Positions 1 through 7,906 of a stretch of DNA of 64,000 bases are shown here, in pieces (positions within the stretch are counted from its first letter, which is position 1; every line of letters begins with the position of its first letter). Origin of the DNA: Azoarcus sp. (GTDB taxonomy: Bacteria; Pseudomonadota; Gammaproteobacteria; Burkholderiales; Rhodocyclaceae); NCBI GenBank assembly GCA_030604735.1, contig JAUVVG010000003.1:82987-146986 (forward strand), written 5' to 3'. A model generated the notes under the pieces. The model was given only the letters and a program-made list of their open reading frames with translations. It had not been told where the DNA came from and did not search any database. The position numbers and the translations under genes were made by a program.

Positions 1-42
1 CGCGACACCTTCGAACTGGTATCGGTCGGCCGCGCCCGCTGA
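1..42 (+). CDS. 3' end of an unidentified gene
   Basis: An open frame enters from the left edge and ends at a TGA at 40-42, giving a C-terminal tail of 13 residues (ending VGRAR). It is too short to identify. It is convergent with the minus-strand nitronate monooxygenase gene, whose stop lies 17 bases further on. The only support is the open frame and its position. Confidence 0.4.
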   Translation, partial: RDTFELVSVGRAR

Positions 43-59
43 ACACTGAGACCACTCGG

Positions 60-1034
60 TCAAATCGCCTTCAGTACGGCACTCGTGCCCCGGCTGCAGG
101 CGCTTCGGTACTCCGAGGCCAGCCGGGCCACCAGTGTCGCGACTGGCGGTACATCGTGAATCGTCGACACCCCGTGACCGGCGCTCCACACATCGCGCCA
201 GGCACGTGCCTCGTCGCTCATATCGTGAATCCTGCCCTTGCCGAAACCCATCGCGAGCTGCTCGCGCGAAAAACCGGCCCGCTCCAGGCTGGGCCACATG
301 AAGTTGGCGTTTGTGCCGGATATCGCGTCGGTATAGACGATGTCGGCCGCACGCGAGGCGACCAGCATCTGTTTGTAGGCGTCGTCGGCCATGGACTCGC
401 GGGTCGCGATGAAACGCGTTCCCATGTAGGCGAAATCGGCGCCCAGTATCTCGGCCGCGCGTACGCTGGCGCCGTCCGAAATGGCACCAGCCAGAATCAG
501 CGTGCCATCCCAGAACTCGCGAATCTCGCGGATCAGGCTGAACGGACTCTGCGTGCCGGCATGGCCACCCGCGCCGGCGCAAACCGCGATCACCCCGTCC
601 ACACCGGCATCGACCGCCTTTTTCGCGTGGTAGGCGTGGATGATGTCGGAGAACACCAGACCGCCATAGTCATGCACGATCTTCGCAACCTCGCCCGGGT
701 GGCCGAGGCTGGTGATGACGAACGGCACCTTGTGCCTGACCACCTGCGCCAGGTCGTCCTGCAAGCGCGGATTACTCGGGTGCAGGATCAGATTCACGCC
801 GTAGGGGGCGCAAGGCGCATCCGGCGACGCCTCGCGATGTGCGGCCAGCGCTTCGTCGATGCGGGTCAGCCAGTCATCGAGCTGCGCCGCCGGGCGGGCA
901 TTGAGCGACGGGAAGGTGCCGGCCACACCCGCCTTGCAGGCTTCGATCACGAGCTCGGGGCCGGACACCAGGAACATCGGCGCCGCGATGACCGGCACGC
1001 TCATCCGGCCCTGGAAATGCGATGGAATCGACAT
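60..1034 (-). CDS. nitronate monooxygenase / NAD(P)H-dependent flavin oxidoreductase
   Basis: A 324-residue TIM-barrel flavoprotein of the nitronate monooxygenase (2-nitropropane dioxygenase) family, expected to bind FMN and oxidise alkyl nitronates such as propionate 3-nitronate in the cytoplasm. The FMN/phosphate-binding glycine segment GAGGHAG is at residues 154-160, followed by GAISDGASV (183-191) and MGTRF (204-208), all typical of the family. The ATG at 1034 is chosen because an AGGAG-like site (GGAGA) lies just upstream and homologues begin near this point; the frame runs further upstream but that extension is Arg-rich and unlike the family. It appears to be a single-gene unit. Family assignment is firm; the physiological substrate is unknown. 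Confidence 0.9.
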   Translation of the reverse strand: MSIPSHFQGRMSVPVIAAPMFLVSGPELVIEACKAGVAGTFPSLNARPAAQLDDWLTRIDEALAAHREASPDAPCAPYGVNLILHPSNPRLQDDLAQVVRHKVPFVITSLGHPGEVAKIVHDYGGLVFSDIIHAYHAKKAVDAGVDGVIAVCAGAGGHAGTQSPFSLIREIREFWDGTLILAGAISDGASVRAAEILGADFAYMGTRFIATRESMADDAYKQMLVASRAADIVYTDAISGTNANFMWPSLERAGFSREQLAMGFGKGRIHDMSDEARAWRDVWSAGHGVSTIHDVPPVATLVARLASEYRSACSRGTSAVLKAI

Positions 1035-1080
1035 GGGGTCTCCATTTTTGTTGCACTCAGCGCGCCGACAGGGATGGCCT

Positions 1081-1160
1081 GGCGCCGAACGCGAACGTTC
1101 GCGCCGGGCGCCACGCCCCAGGCCGGTCGCTCGGTCACGCTCGGTCACGCTCGATCAGGC
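1081..1160. repeat. palindrome and tandem 10-mers in the 1035-1380 gap
   Basis: The 346-base gap between the nitronate monooxygenase and TRIC genes holds no convincing gene. It contains a perfect 14-bp palindrome (CGCGAACGTTCGCG, 1090-1103) flanked on both sides by GGCGCC (1081-1086 and 1107-1112), then two identical tandem 10-mers TCGGTCACGC (1131-1140, 1141-1150) and a third degenerate copy (1151-1160). The palindrome lies 56 bases upstream of the nitronate monooxygenase start and could be an operator or a cruciform. No function is assigned. Confidence 0.4.
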
Positions 1161-1380
1161 GGCTCGGGCTGCCCCTGCCTGCGCAGTGGATCAGCTTCAT
1201 CCGGCCGTCGTCTCGTTCCCGCAGACTTTAACACCGAGACCGGGCTTGCCGTCATCCACGACCGGCCGGAATGCATCCTTGTGCGGGCTCGACTCGTCCG
1301 ACGCCGGCATCTTGATCGTGGCCACGCGGTCACGGAGTCTTAGTGGCGGCCCACCAACGGGCTTGCTATGCTCGCGCTCC

Positions 1381-1998
1381 ATGAACATCGAAACCCTGGT
1401 CTACACCATCGGCATCGCGGCGGTCGCGGTCAATGCCTCTTCCGGCGTGCTGGAGGCTGGGCGACGGCCCTTCGACCTGTTCGGCATGGTCGTGGTGGCG
1501 CTGGCCGCAGCACTAGGGGGCGGATCCTTGCGCGACGTGCTGCTAGACCGCACCGTGTTCTGGATCGCGGACCAGACTTATCTGATCGCGGCGATCCTGG
1601 CCGGGATGGCGACCTTCGCACTGGTCCGGCTGGTCAAGCTGCCATCCAAACTCTTTCTGCTGCCGGATGCGATCGGGCTGGCGCTATTCACCGTGAGTGG
1701 CACCCAGGCGGCGCTGTCGGTCGGCGCGCCGTGGCTGGTGGCGAGCCTGATGGGGGTGGTCACCGGTGTTTTCGGCGGCATTTTGCGCGACATGCTATGC
1801 AACGAGGTGCCGCTGGTGTTCACCGGCGAGCTGTACGCGACCGCCTCCTGGGCGGGGGCCTTGCTGCTGGTGGGCTTGATGACAATGGGAGTGACTGCCG
1901 GCTGGGCCGCGATCGCCGGAGGCTCGCTGGTGCTGGTGATCCGTCTGTGCGCGATCGTGTTCAGCTGGAAGCTGCCGATCTTTACCGCCAGACGGTAA
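1381..1998 (+). CDS. TRIC-type trimeric cation channel family protein
   Basis: A 205-residue inner-membrane protein of the TRIC (formerly UPF0126, YicG-like) family. Bacterial members form homotrimeric potassium-permeable channels. The chain is an internal duplication: each half has three hydrophobic helices and the hallmark glycine-rich kink with Arg-Asp, GGGSLRD near residue 45 and GGILRD near residue 134. About seven membrane helices are visible, and the length is that of the family. The ATG at 1381 is used because the first helix begins a few residues later; no strong ribosome site is seen. It is a single gene, nearly tail-to-tail with the lipoprotein gene that ends at 2007. Confidence 0.88.
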   Translation: MNIETLVYTIGIAAVAVNASSGVLEAGRRPFDLFGMVVVALAAALGGGSLRDVLLDRTVFWIADQTYLIAAILAGMATFALVRLVKLPSKLFLLPDAIGLALFTVSGTQAALSVGAPWLVASLMGVVTGVFGGILRDMLCNEVPLVFTGELYATASWAGALLLVGLMTMGVTAGWAAIAGGSLVLVIRLCAIVFSWKLPIFTARR

Positions 1999-2006
1999 AG
2001 ACAGGA

Positions 2007-2498
2007 TCAGTGCCGATCACCATCGTTGTCGTTCGGGTACTCGAAGGTGAAGCTGGTCCGCCTGACCGCGCCGTCGACAAAGTGCACGTTGAAGTAGGTC
2101 GCGATCAGGCCCAGCCATTCGTTCTCGACGTTCCAGTCCCAGACCTCCTCGCCCGACAGCCGGTAGCGGGTGATTCGCCGATGCTGGCCGAGCAGGCGCT
2201 GCACCTGCTCGACGCTCATGCCTTCGCGTACCTCACGGAGATTCTCGCGGGTCAGCGCATCGGACCGGCCCACGACACGCCCCTCGGCATCGACCGAGAC
2301 CATCCAGTTGCTGTAGCCGGTCGGCTGGCTCGAATACTCGAGCGTGCGGGATCCGTCCGGTTCGGTCCACACCCGCGTCGGCATACCCCGCCTTTCGATC
2401 AACTCCGCTTCGGTCGCGACCATCGGGGGCGGGCCGTAGCTCGCGCAACCACCGACGAGTACAAGCGCCACTGTCGCACACGATCGTTTGAAATCCAT
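2007..2498 (-). CDS. BamE/OmlA-like outer-membrane lipoprotein
   Basis: A 163-residue predicted lipoprotein. The N-terminus has basic residues, a short hydrophobic stretch and a lipobox ending in GGCAS, so Cys at about position 18 would be lipidated. Residues 55-110 resemble the SmpA/OmlA/BamE fold (RENLREVREGMSVEQV followed by LLGQ), in which the REGMS-x-x-x-V-x-x-LLG turn is characteristic. A related repeat earlier in the chain (ELIERRGMPTRVW) suggests a duplicated half-domain. The ATG at 2498 has a strong purine-rich site (GGAGGGAGGAG) upstream. It probably acts in envelope assembly or stability, but it is not the canonical BamE gene by context. It is divergent from the DUF6498-like gene at 2631. 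Confidence 0.7.
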   Translation of the reverse strand: MDFKRSCATVALVLVGGCASYGPPPMVATEAELIERRGMPTRVWTEPDGSRTLEYSSQPTGYSNWMVSVDAEGRVVGRSDALTRENLREVREGMSVEQVQRLLGQHRRITRYRLSGEEVWDWNVENEWLGLIATYFNVHFVDGAVRRTSFTFEYPNDNDGDRH

Positions 2499-2630
2499 TT
2501 TCCTCACTCCTCCCTCCGGCCATTCCTGATGTCCTTCTGCATCGTCGTAGCGCATGCCAGGACGACGATGTCGCACTAAACTTGACGCATCACCCGCGAC
2601 CCTTCCTCCGCACAAGGCCCGGCACCGACC

Positions 2631-4163
2631 ATGACGACGCGATCGCCAAACGACGACGGCACGCCCTTGCTCACGCTCGCGCCCGCCGAGTGCGACATCA
2701 CGACCGGGCAAGCCCGCGTCCTGTCGCTGTTCCTGGTCCGGGACCCAGGCACTCGCGCGACACAGATCGCCGATATCCGAGCCCGCCTGGGCGAATCGGT
2801 CGAACAAGCGCTCACGCAAGAAAGCGCACGAACCGATTCACTCGAGCGGACGGCGCGATTGCCCTTGCTACAAGGTACATTATCCATGCTGCCATCGCTG
2901 GGTCCCTCGGCGACAGACGCACTACTCGAAACCCTCTCCAACCTGACCCGTCGCCGGGGCCGTATTTCGCTGACCGAGCACCTGTTCAAGCGCATGGTCT
3001 CGGACACCCTTCAGCCTCCCCCGCGCCGATATGGCGCGCCACCGGAACCCGAAGCGCTCCGCCGACACTGCGGCCTGCTGTTGAGCGTGGTCGCTCATGC
3101 CGGACATCATTCCGACCCGGTGATCGGCGAGGCGTTCGCCCGCGGCGTGGCGCTCGCACCGCTGGACGGCCTGCCGCCGATCACGCCGCGTGACCAGATA
3201 CGGTTGGACGGAGTCGACGACGCACTGAACGCCTTGATCGGGACCGCGCCCCCGTTCCGTGACGCGATGATCCGCGCCCTCGCGGAAACCACGCGTCACG
3301 ACGGGCGGGTGACCGCGATCGAAGCCGAGTTGCTGGGCGCGATCGCGCTCTTGCTCGGCAGCACCGCCCATCTTGCGGTCCCGGCGGTGATCGAGCCGAC
3401 CTCGTTCGCCCCCGAGATCGAGCCGGACGAGGCCGCACTCGCACTCGCGGCAGAGGACGACCCCACGCCTGGCGACTGGTATGGCGAGGACAGACTGCCA
3501 TTGCAGGCCCTGATCATCGCCAACCTGATCCCGCTGCTCGGCGTGCTCTTCTTCGGCTGGGATGCCATGAGTTTGCTGCTGCTTTACTGGATGGAGAACC
3601 TGGTGGTCGGCGGCTATACGCTGATCCGGATGCTCCATGCCGGCGGCCTGAAGGCGCTGTTTCCTGCCGCCTTCTTCACCTTTCATTATTCGTTCTTCTG
3701 CGCCGGCCACGGCTTCATCATCGTCGGCATCTCGACCGTTGGCACGGATTTCGATCACGCAGCCTTCGACTTCGACGATGGTCCCTTTCCCTTCGGTATG
3801 CTGTGGAATCTGCTGATACTGACCGCCCAGATCTCTCCGGGCCTGCTGACGTTACCGCTGCTCGCCTTCATCGCGAGCCACGGCATCTCGACCTTCGTCA
3901 ATCACTTCGTACGCAAGGAAGACGCCGGCCGCCAAGTGGAAGACATCATGTTCGACCCCTATCGACGCATCGTCGCGCTGCACATCGCGATCCTGCTCGG
4001 CTCCTTCGCCGTGGTCGGCACCGGTGGCGGCTCGGCCGTCCCGGCGCTGCTCATCCTGGTCGTGATGAAGATCACGATCGACCTGCAGCAACACCGGGCG
4101 GCGCACCGCAAGCGAAGGGCCGAATCGCGCCGGACTGCCGGACTCGAAGCCGAAACCGAGTGA
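2631..4163 (+). CDS. DUF6498-like membrane protein with M48-peptidase-tail-like N-terminus
   Basis: A 510-residue protein in two parts. Residues 1 to about 250 are soluble and helical, and resemble the C-terminal TerB-like helical region found after the catalytic domain in some M48 (Ste24/HtpX-like) peptidases (for example AETTRHDGRVTAIEAELLGA). There is no HExxH zinc site anywhere. Residues 285-500 contain four or five membrane helices, including the DUF6498-type segment LLLLYWMENLVVGGYTLIRM. The ATG at 2631 follows shortly after the divergent lipoprotein promoter region; no classical ribosome site is visible. Function is unknown. The N-terminal relationship is from recalled sequence patterns, not a search. 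It may derive from fusion or loss of the protease domain. Confidence 0.65.
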   Translation: MTTRSPNDDGTPLLTLAPAECDITTGQARVLSLFLVRDPGTRATQIADIRARLGESVEQALTQESARTDSLERTARLPLLQGTLSMLPSLGPSATDALLETLSNLTRRRGRISLTEHLFKRMVSDTLQPPPRRYGAPPEPEALRRHCGLLLSVVAHAGHHSDPVIGEAFARGVALAPLDGLPPITPRDQIRLDGVDDALNALIGTAPPFRDAMIRALAETTRHDGRVTAIEAELLGAIALLLGSTAHLAVPAVIEPTSFAPEIEPDEAALALAAEDDPTPGDWYGEDRLPLQALIIANLIPLLGVLFFGWDAMSLLLLYWMENLVVGGYTLIRMLHAGGLKALFPAAFFTFHYSFFCAGHGFIIVGISTVGTDFDHAAFDFDDGPFPFGMLWNLLILTAQISPGLLTLPLLAFIASHGISTFVNHFVRKEDAGRQVEDIMFDPYRRIVALHIAILLGSFAVVGTGGGSAVPALLILVVMKITIDLQQHRAAHRKRRAESRRTAGLEAETE

Positions 4164-4172
4164 TCTGCAACT

Positions 4173-4895
4173 TTACTGCCCGGCGTTTCTGCCGGGCACC
4201 AGCGAATCCAGCAGGCCACGCAACCCACCACGCCTCTGCTCTGGCGCGCCAAGCTCGCCCAGACGGGCCAACGCCTCCTGGTGACCTTGCGCCGCCGCGG
4301 CCCGCAACCACCGCTCCGACTCGGAACGGTTTGCCCGAACGCCGCGCCCCGCCTCCTGCATGCGGCTGAGCCGGTACTGCGCTTCGGCGTGCCCTTGCTC
4401 CGCGGCCGCCCGATACCAGCGCGCCGATTGGGACGGATCGACGGGTAACCCCCGACCCAGGTCGTACAACCGAGCGAGGCGTACCTGAGCCTCGACCTCA
4501 CCCCGCTCGGCGGCTACCAGCAGCTGCTCGGCCGCCCGTCTATACCACTGCTCGGCCTCAACCTGGTCGATCAGCACGCCGCTGCCCCGAAGGTATAGGT
4601 CCGCCAGCGTGTATTGCGCCCCCACATGCCCCTGCTCGGCCGCCTTGCGATACCAGTCGGCTGCATTCTTCAGATTGCGCCTCACCCCCTGCCCAGTCGA
4701 GTACATCCCGGCCAGTTGGACCTGCGCCCTGGGGTCGCCCTGCTCCGCCGCCTGAATGGTCTGCCGGAGGTCCGCATCACCGGCTGGCTGCGCACTGGCC
4801 GCCATGCCCCAGAACGCGATCAGAACCATGGCAAACAAGCGGATGGACGCCCACGTCCGGTGCCGAATGATCACTGCGACTCCCAATAGGCCCAT
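4173..4895 (-). CDS. Sel1-repeat (tetratricopeptide-like) exported protein
   Basis: About 240 residues beginning with a hydrophobic signal segment that ends ASAQ near residue 36, followed by five Sel1-like repeats. These have the pattern AEQG-x-x-x-AQ-x-x-LA-x-x-Y-x-x-G-x-GV-x-x-(N/D), about 36 residues each, with A-x-x-WYR-x-AAEQ between them. The third repeat has an insertion (EQLLVAAERGE), which suggests partial duplication or a slipped repeat. Sel1 solenoids bind proteins and often serve as adaptors in signalling or envelope complexes. The start is uncertain: the ATG at 4895 gives the best signal peptide, and 4829 is possible. It is convergent with the preceding membrane protein (stops 9 bp apart). 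Partner unknown. Confidence 0.8.
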   Translation of the reverse strand: MGLLGVAVIIRHRTWASIRLFAMVLIAFWGMAASAQPAGDADLRQTIQAAEQGDPRAQVQLAGMYSTGQGVRRNLKNAADWYRKAAEQGHVGAQYTLADLYLRGSGVLIDQVEAEQWYRRAAEQLLVAAERGEVEAQVRLARLYDLGRGLPVDPSQSARWYRAAAEQGHAEAQYRLSRMQEAGRGVRANRSESERWLRAAAAQGHQEALARLGELGAPEQRRGGLRGLLDSLVPGRNAGQ

Positions 4896-5059
4896 ATCCC
4901 CGCTATTGTTCACCGAAAGGCTGGCCGAGTACATGCGCCAAACGGCAGGCAGGATAGGACGGACCCAGCACATCCGAAACCCAACCGGGAGGTCCGTTCT
5001 CACAGGCCACGCAGGCGCTCGGTCACACTGCCTCCTACTCACCGACATCGAGGTCATCC

Positions 5060-5461
5060 ATGCCCACCGGTAGCTGTTTGTGCGGCGGCGTCCGCTACGA
5101 GGTCTCGCGCCCGATCACCGAGGTCTCGCTGTGTCACTGCAGAATGTGCCAGAAGGCGCAGGGCAGTGCTTTCGCTGCGGTCGCGCCGATTCTACGCGAC
5201 GATTTCCGTCTGCTCGCAGGCGAGGACTTGCTGAAGGAGTACGCTTCGAGCCCAGGCAAATTCAGGGTCTTTTGCAGCCAGTGCGGAAGCCCGATCTACA
5301 GCTACCGCGAGAGCCGGCCCGAGCAGCGTCGCTTGCGTGTCGGCACGCTGGACACGTCGATCGCGCCAGCCAAGGTCTATCACGCCTGGGTTTCGGACGA
5401 AGCCGGCTGGGAATCGGCTGGCGTCGGGGCGCCGCGTTACCCGGCGTTTCCGCCTGCATGA
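5060..5461 (+). CDS. GFA-family zinc protein (CENP-V/GFA domain)
   Basis: A 133-residue protein of the glutathione-dependent formaldehyde-activating (GFA/CENP-V) domain family. The zinc-binding cysteines are in their usual places: CLCGGV at 6-11, CHCRMC at 25-30 and CSQCGS at about 72-77. Length is normal for a single-domain member. The domain name derives from a Paracoccus enzyme, but most members have no demonstrated activity, so formaldehyde activation should not be assumed. The ATG at 5060 follows GAGGTCATCC, a reasonable ribosome site. It is a single gene with its own upstream region and is convergent with the AsmA-like gene. Confidence 0.85.
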   Translation: MPTGSCLCGGVRYEVSRPITEVSLCHCRMCQKAQGSAFAAVAPILRDDFRLLAGEDLLKEYASSPGKFRVFCSQCGSPIYSYRESRPEQRRLRVGTLDTSIAPAKVYHAWVSDEAGWESAGVGAPRYPAFPPA

Positions 5462-5494
5462 ATCGCCGTCCGGGCACTGCGACATGAACGGCGC

Positions 5495-6967
5495 TCAGTC
5501 GTCCGCTCCAAGCCTGAGCACCGCGTCGCGGGTCACGAGTCCCTGCAGTTCGAGCTCGCCGATGCGCAGTGTCCCGCTAACAGGCCAGTCGCGCCAAAAG
5601 GCGAGATCCGTCGGGCCCCGGTCGGCAGAAGGACGGGGGTCACCGGGCGGTCGATAGGCATCGAGATCGATCGCATCGAGGTTCAGTCGGATGTCCAACG
5701 GCGGCAGACGGCCCGCGTCGAACTGCCAGTCACCGTCGAAGCGGGTCTGTTCGAATCCACCCTGTAGCGCTCCCTCGGCGATCACGGTCGAGAAGTCGCC
5801 TGGATCGACCTCGATCCCTAGCCTGCCCGCGGCAGAGATGCGCAGAGGCTGATCCGGTGTTCCGGGATGAGGCACCCGCGAATGTAGCGTGTCCAGCGTC
5901 AGATCCAGCACCATCCGCTCTGGCGTGGCGAGCAGCGCGAGCGCGCCTTCACCGTCAAGCCGGACATCCGGTGTCGTGGACACGAGCGAGGCCACGAACG
6001 CAGGGAACGACAATACTTTATCGTCCCAATTCAGCTCATCTGCCGCGAGATGGGCCGAAAACGATTGGTCGCTTTCCTCCCAATCGGCCTCTAAGGTCCC
6101 CCCCTCGCCTCGCCACCGCCCCCCCCGCCCGTTCAGCTGTTGCAATGCGAGCCGCGAAGCGATCTGCGCTCGTGGGTTCGACGCGTCGAGCGAGATGGCA
6201 AGTCCTTCAAGCCCGATGGTGCCGTCTTCCTGCAGGAAAAGGGCGTCGAATGCCCCGTCCAATGAGGCTTCGCCGAGTGCATGGCCTCCTCCCTTGACGC
6301 TGATCACGGTATCGGACAGCGCAATGTGCTCGCCCGGCGAAATGAAGCCTCCCTTGATCGTGACCTGCGCGGCAAGCGCTGCCGGCCGTTCGGCCGACAG
6401 CTCGAAGGCGATCTCGAAACCGCCGGACACACCGGGTGAAAAGGGTCCGGCCGACAGCGCGAATCCACTCAGCGCCAAGGCTCGCTCACCCGTGATCCGC
6501 AGTTCGCCCTCATCGATACGGACGCTATCGATAGGCGGGGATCGCGTGGTCGATGCGTCGGGACCCGGTCTCAACCAGCCGTCGGGACGCCAGTGCCCGG
6601 GCTCGTCCGAAGCGAGCGACAAGCTCAGCCCGGAGAGGGACACCTCGCGCAAGTGCAACCGCCGGGAATACAAGGCCTCCTTGTCGAGCACCACGGTCAG
6701 CGCATCGATTCGGAGTCGGGTCAGACCCGACGCATCGATCAGCGACAGCGCGTTCAGCGTCAGCGTCGGCTCGGGATGCATTCGCCATGAAATCGGCGCA
6801 TCGAGACGCGGCGTCAGCATCGAGGCCGCCGACAAGCGCGCGAGCACCTGATCGCGGAGAAGACGTTCGCCGTAAAGATGGGTCAGTACGGCGAGAACCG
6901 CCAGGGCAAGCGCCAGGCCGATCAAGACCCGCCAGGCCAGCCGCCGCGCCTTGCCGCCCGCTGCCAC
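5495..6967 (-). CDS. AsmA-like inner-membrane-anchored protein
   Basis: A 490-residue protein with a short cytoplasmic basic N-terminus, one membrane helix (about residues 11-30, LAWRVLIGLALALAVLAVLT) and a long periplasmic beta-rich region, the layout of AsmA-family proteins. The early segment (DAPISWRMHPEPTLTLNALSL and following) fits the AsmA N-terminal domain. AsmA-like proteins are now seen as bridge-type lipid carriers between the membranes, although the shorter paralogues are poorly studied. The start is GTG at 6967, preceded by AAGGACGAG at good spacing. It begins 20 bp after the hydrolase gene and is probably in its operon. Confidence 0.72.
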   Translation of the reverse strand: MAAGGKARRLAWRVLIGLALALAVLAVLTHLYGERLLRDQVLARLSAASMLTPRLDAPISWRMHPEPTLTLNALSLIDASGLTRLRIDALTVVLDKEALYSRRLHLREVSLSGLSLSLASDEPGHWRPDGWLRPGPDASTTRSPPIDSVRIDEGELRITGERALALSGFALSAGPFSPGVSGGFEIAFELSAERPAALAAQVTIKGGFISPGEHIALSDTVISVKGGGHALGEASLDGAFDALFLQEDGTIGLEGLAISLDASNPRAQIASRLALQQLNGRGGRWRGEGGTLEADWEESDQSFSAHLAADELNWDDKVLSFPAFVASLVSTTPDVRLDGEGALALLATPERMVLDLTLDTLHSRVPHPGTPDQPLRISAAGRLGIEVDPGDFSTVIAEGALQGGFEQTRFDGDWQFDAGRLPPLDIRLNLDAIDLDAYRPPGDPRPSADRGPTDLAFWRDWPVSGTLRIGELELQGLVTRDAVLRLGADD

Positions 6968-6987
6968 GGCCTCGTCCTTGGACGCGT

Positions 6988-7632
6988 TCAGCCGCGGCGA
7001 TCGGCAACGAAGGGATTGGTTGCCCGCTCACGGCCGAAAGTGGAAGTCGGACCGTGCCCCGGCACGAAGGTGACGTCGTCCCCGAGCGGAAACAGCTTGT
7101 CGCGGATCGAGCCGATCAGCGTAGCGTGGTCCCCGCGCGGGAAATCGGTACGGCCGATCGACCCGGCGAACAGCACGTCGCCGACCAGCGCGAGCCTGGC
7201 CTCGGGATGGAAGAACACGACATGGCCCGGGGTATGGCCGGGGGTGTGGATGACCTGAAAAGTCTGTTCGCCGACGGGCACGGTGTCGCCGTCATCGAGC
7301 CACCGATCCGGGGTGAAGGTCTCGACCTCCGGAAAACCGAACATCCGGCTCTGATCCGGCATGCCCTCGATCCAGAAGCTGTCCTCGAGTTGCGGCCCCT
7401 CGATCGGCACGCCCAGCGCGCGCGCCAGTTTGGCCGTGCCGCCTGCGTGGTCGATATGGCCATGGGTGATCAGGATCTTCTCGACCGTCACGCCGAGTTG
7501 CTCGACTGCCGCCAGGATCCGCTCCAGGTCGCCCCCGGGGTCGACCACCGCGGCCTTCATCGTCTGCTTGCACCACAAGACGCTGCAGTTCTGCTGGAAA
7601 GGCGTGACGGGGACGATGCGACAATCGATCAT
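6988..7632 (-). CDS. metallo-beta-lactamase-fold hydrolase (glyoxalase II-like, YcbL type)
   Basis: A 214-residue MBL-fold hydrolase. The metal site is intact: [10 protein letters not shown] carries the HxHxDH motif (about residues 57-62), followed by the His in HTPGHTPGH, the Asp in [13 protein letters not shown] and the His in [10 protein letters not shown]. The short form without the C-terminal substrate domain of GloB matches the YcbL group, which hydrolyses thioesters such as S-lactoylglutathione in vitro. It is cytoplasmic with a binuclear metal centre. The ATG at 7632 gives a typical family start. It is first of a probable two-gene unit with the AsmA-like gene. The 274 bases upstream (7633-7906) hold no convincing gene. 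Confidence 0.88.
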   Translation of the reverse strand: MIDCRIVPVTPFQQNCSVLWCKQTMKAAVVDPGGDLERILAAVEQLGVTVEKILITHGHIDHAGGTAKLARALGVPIEGPQLEDSFWIEGMPDQSRMFGFPEVETFTPDRWLDDGDTVPVGEQTFQVIHTPGHTPGHVVFFHPEARLALVGDVLFAGSIGRTDFPRGDHATLIGSIRDKLFPLGDDVTFVPGHGPTSTFGRERATNPFVADRRG

Positions 7633-7906
7633 GATGGGAAAGCCATTAAGACAGGATAAGGCCGCAGTTTACCCGTTTGAACCCGCCAGGCCGACACTGG
7701 ACGTGAAAAGTGCACACCCCCGGACGATATCGCTTTCGGCTCCACCCCCGAGCAGTAAGAGCGAAACAAGCTGCGGGCAAAGCTCGAGAAACGTATCGAC
7801 GACACCAAGAAAACCCACGCTGCCAAACCCCAGGCGGGCGTTCACCGGCCACCTGACAACATCGCGACATGATCGACGCAGGACGGCTGCGTCGCTGTCG
7901 CATGCA

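Noticed and set aside
156..1343. Long plus-strand open frame opposite the nitronate monooxygenase gene
   Set aside because: It is the antisense shadow of a clear enzyme gene in GC-rich DNA, with an Arg/His/Gly-rich product and no family match.
7633..7906. Lys-rich frame fragment in the gap before the phn operon
   Set aside because: The plus-strand reading has an internal stop and no start or recognisable domain; it could be a remnant but cannot be supported.
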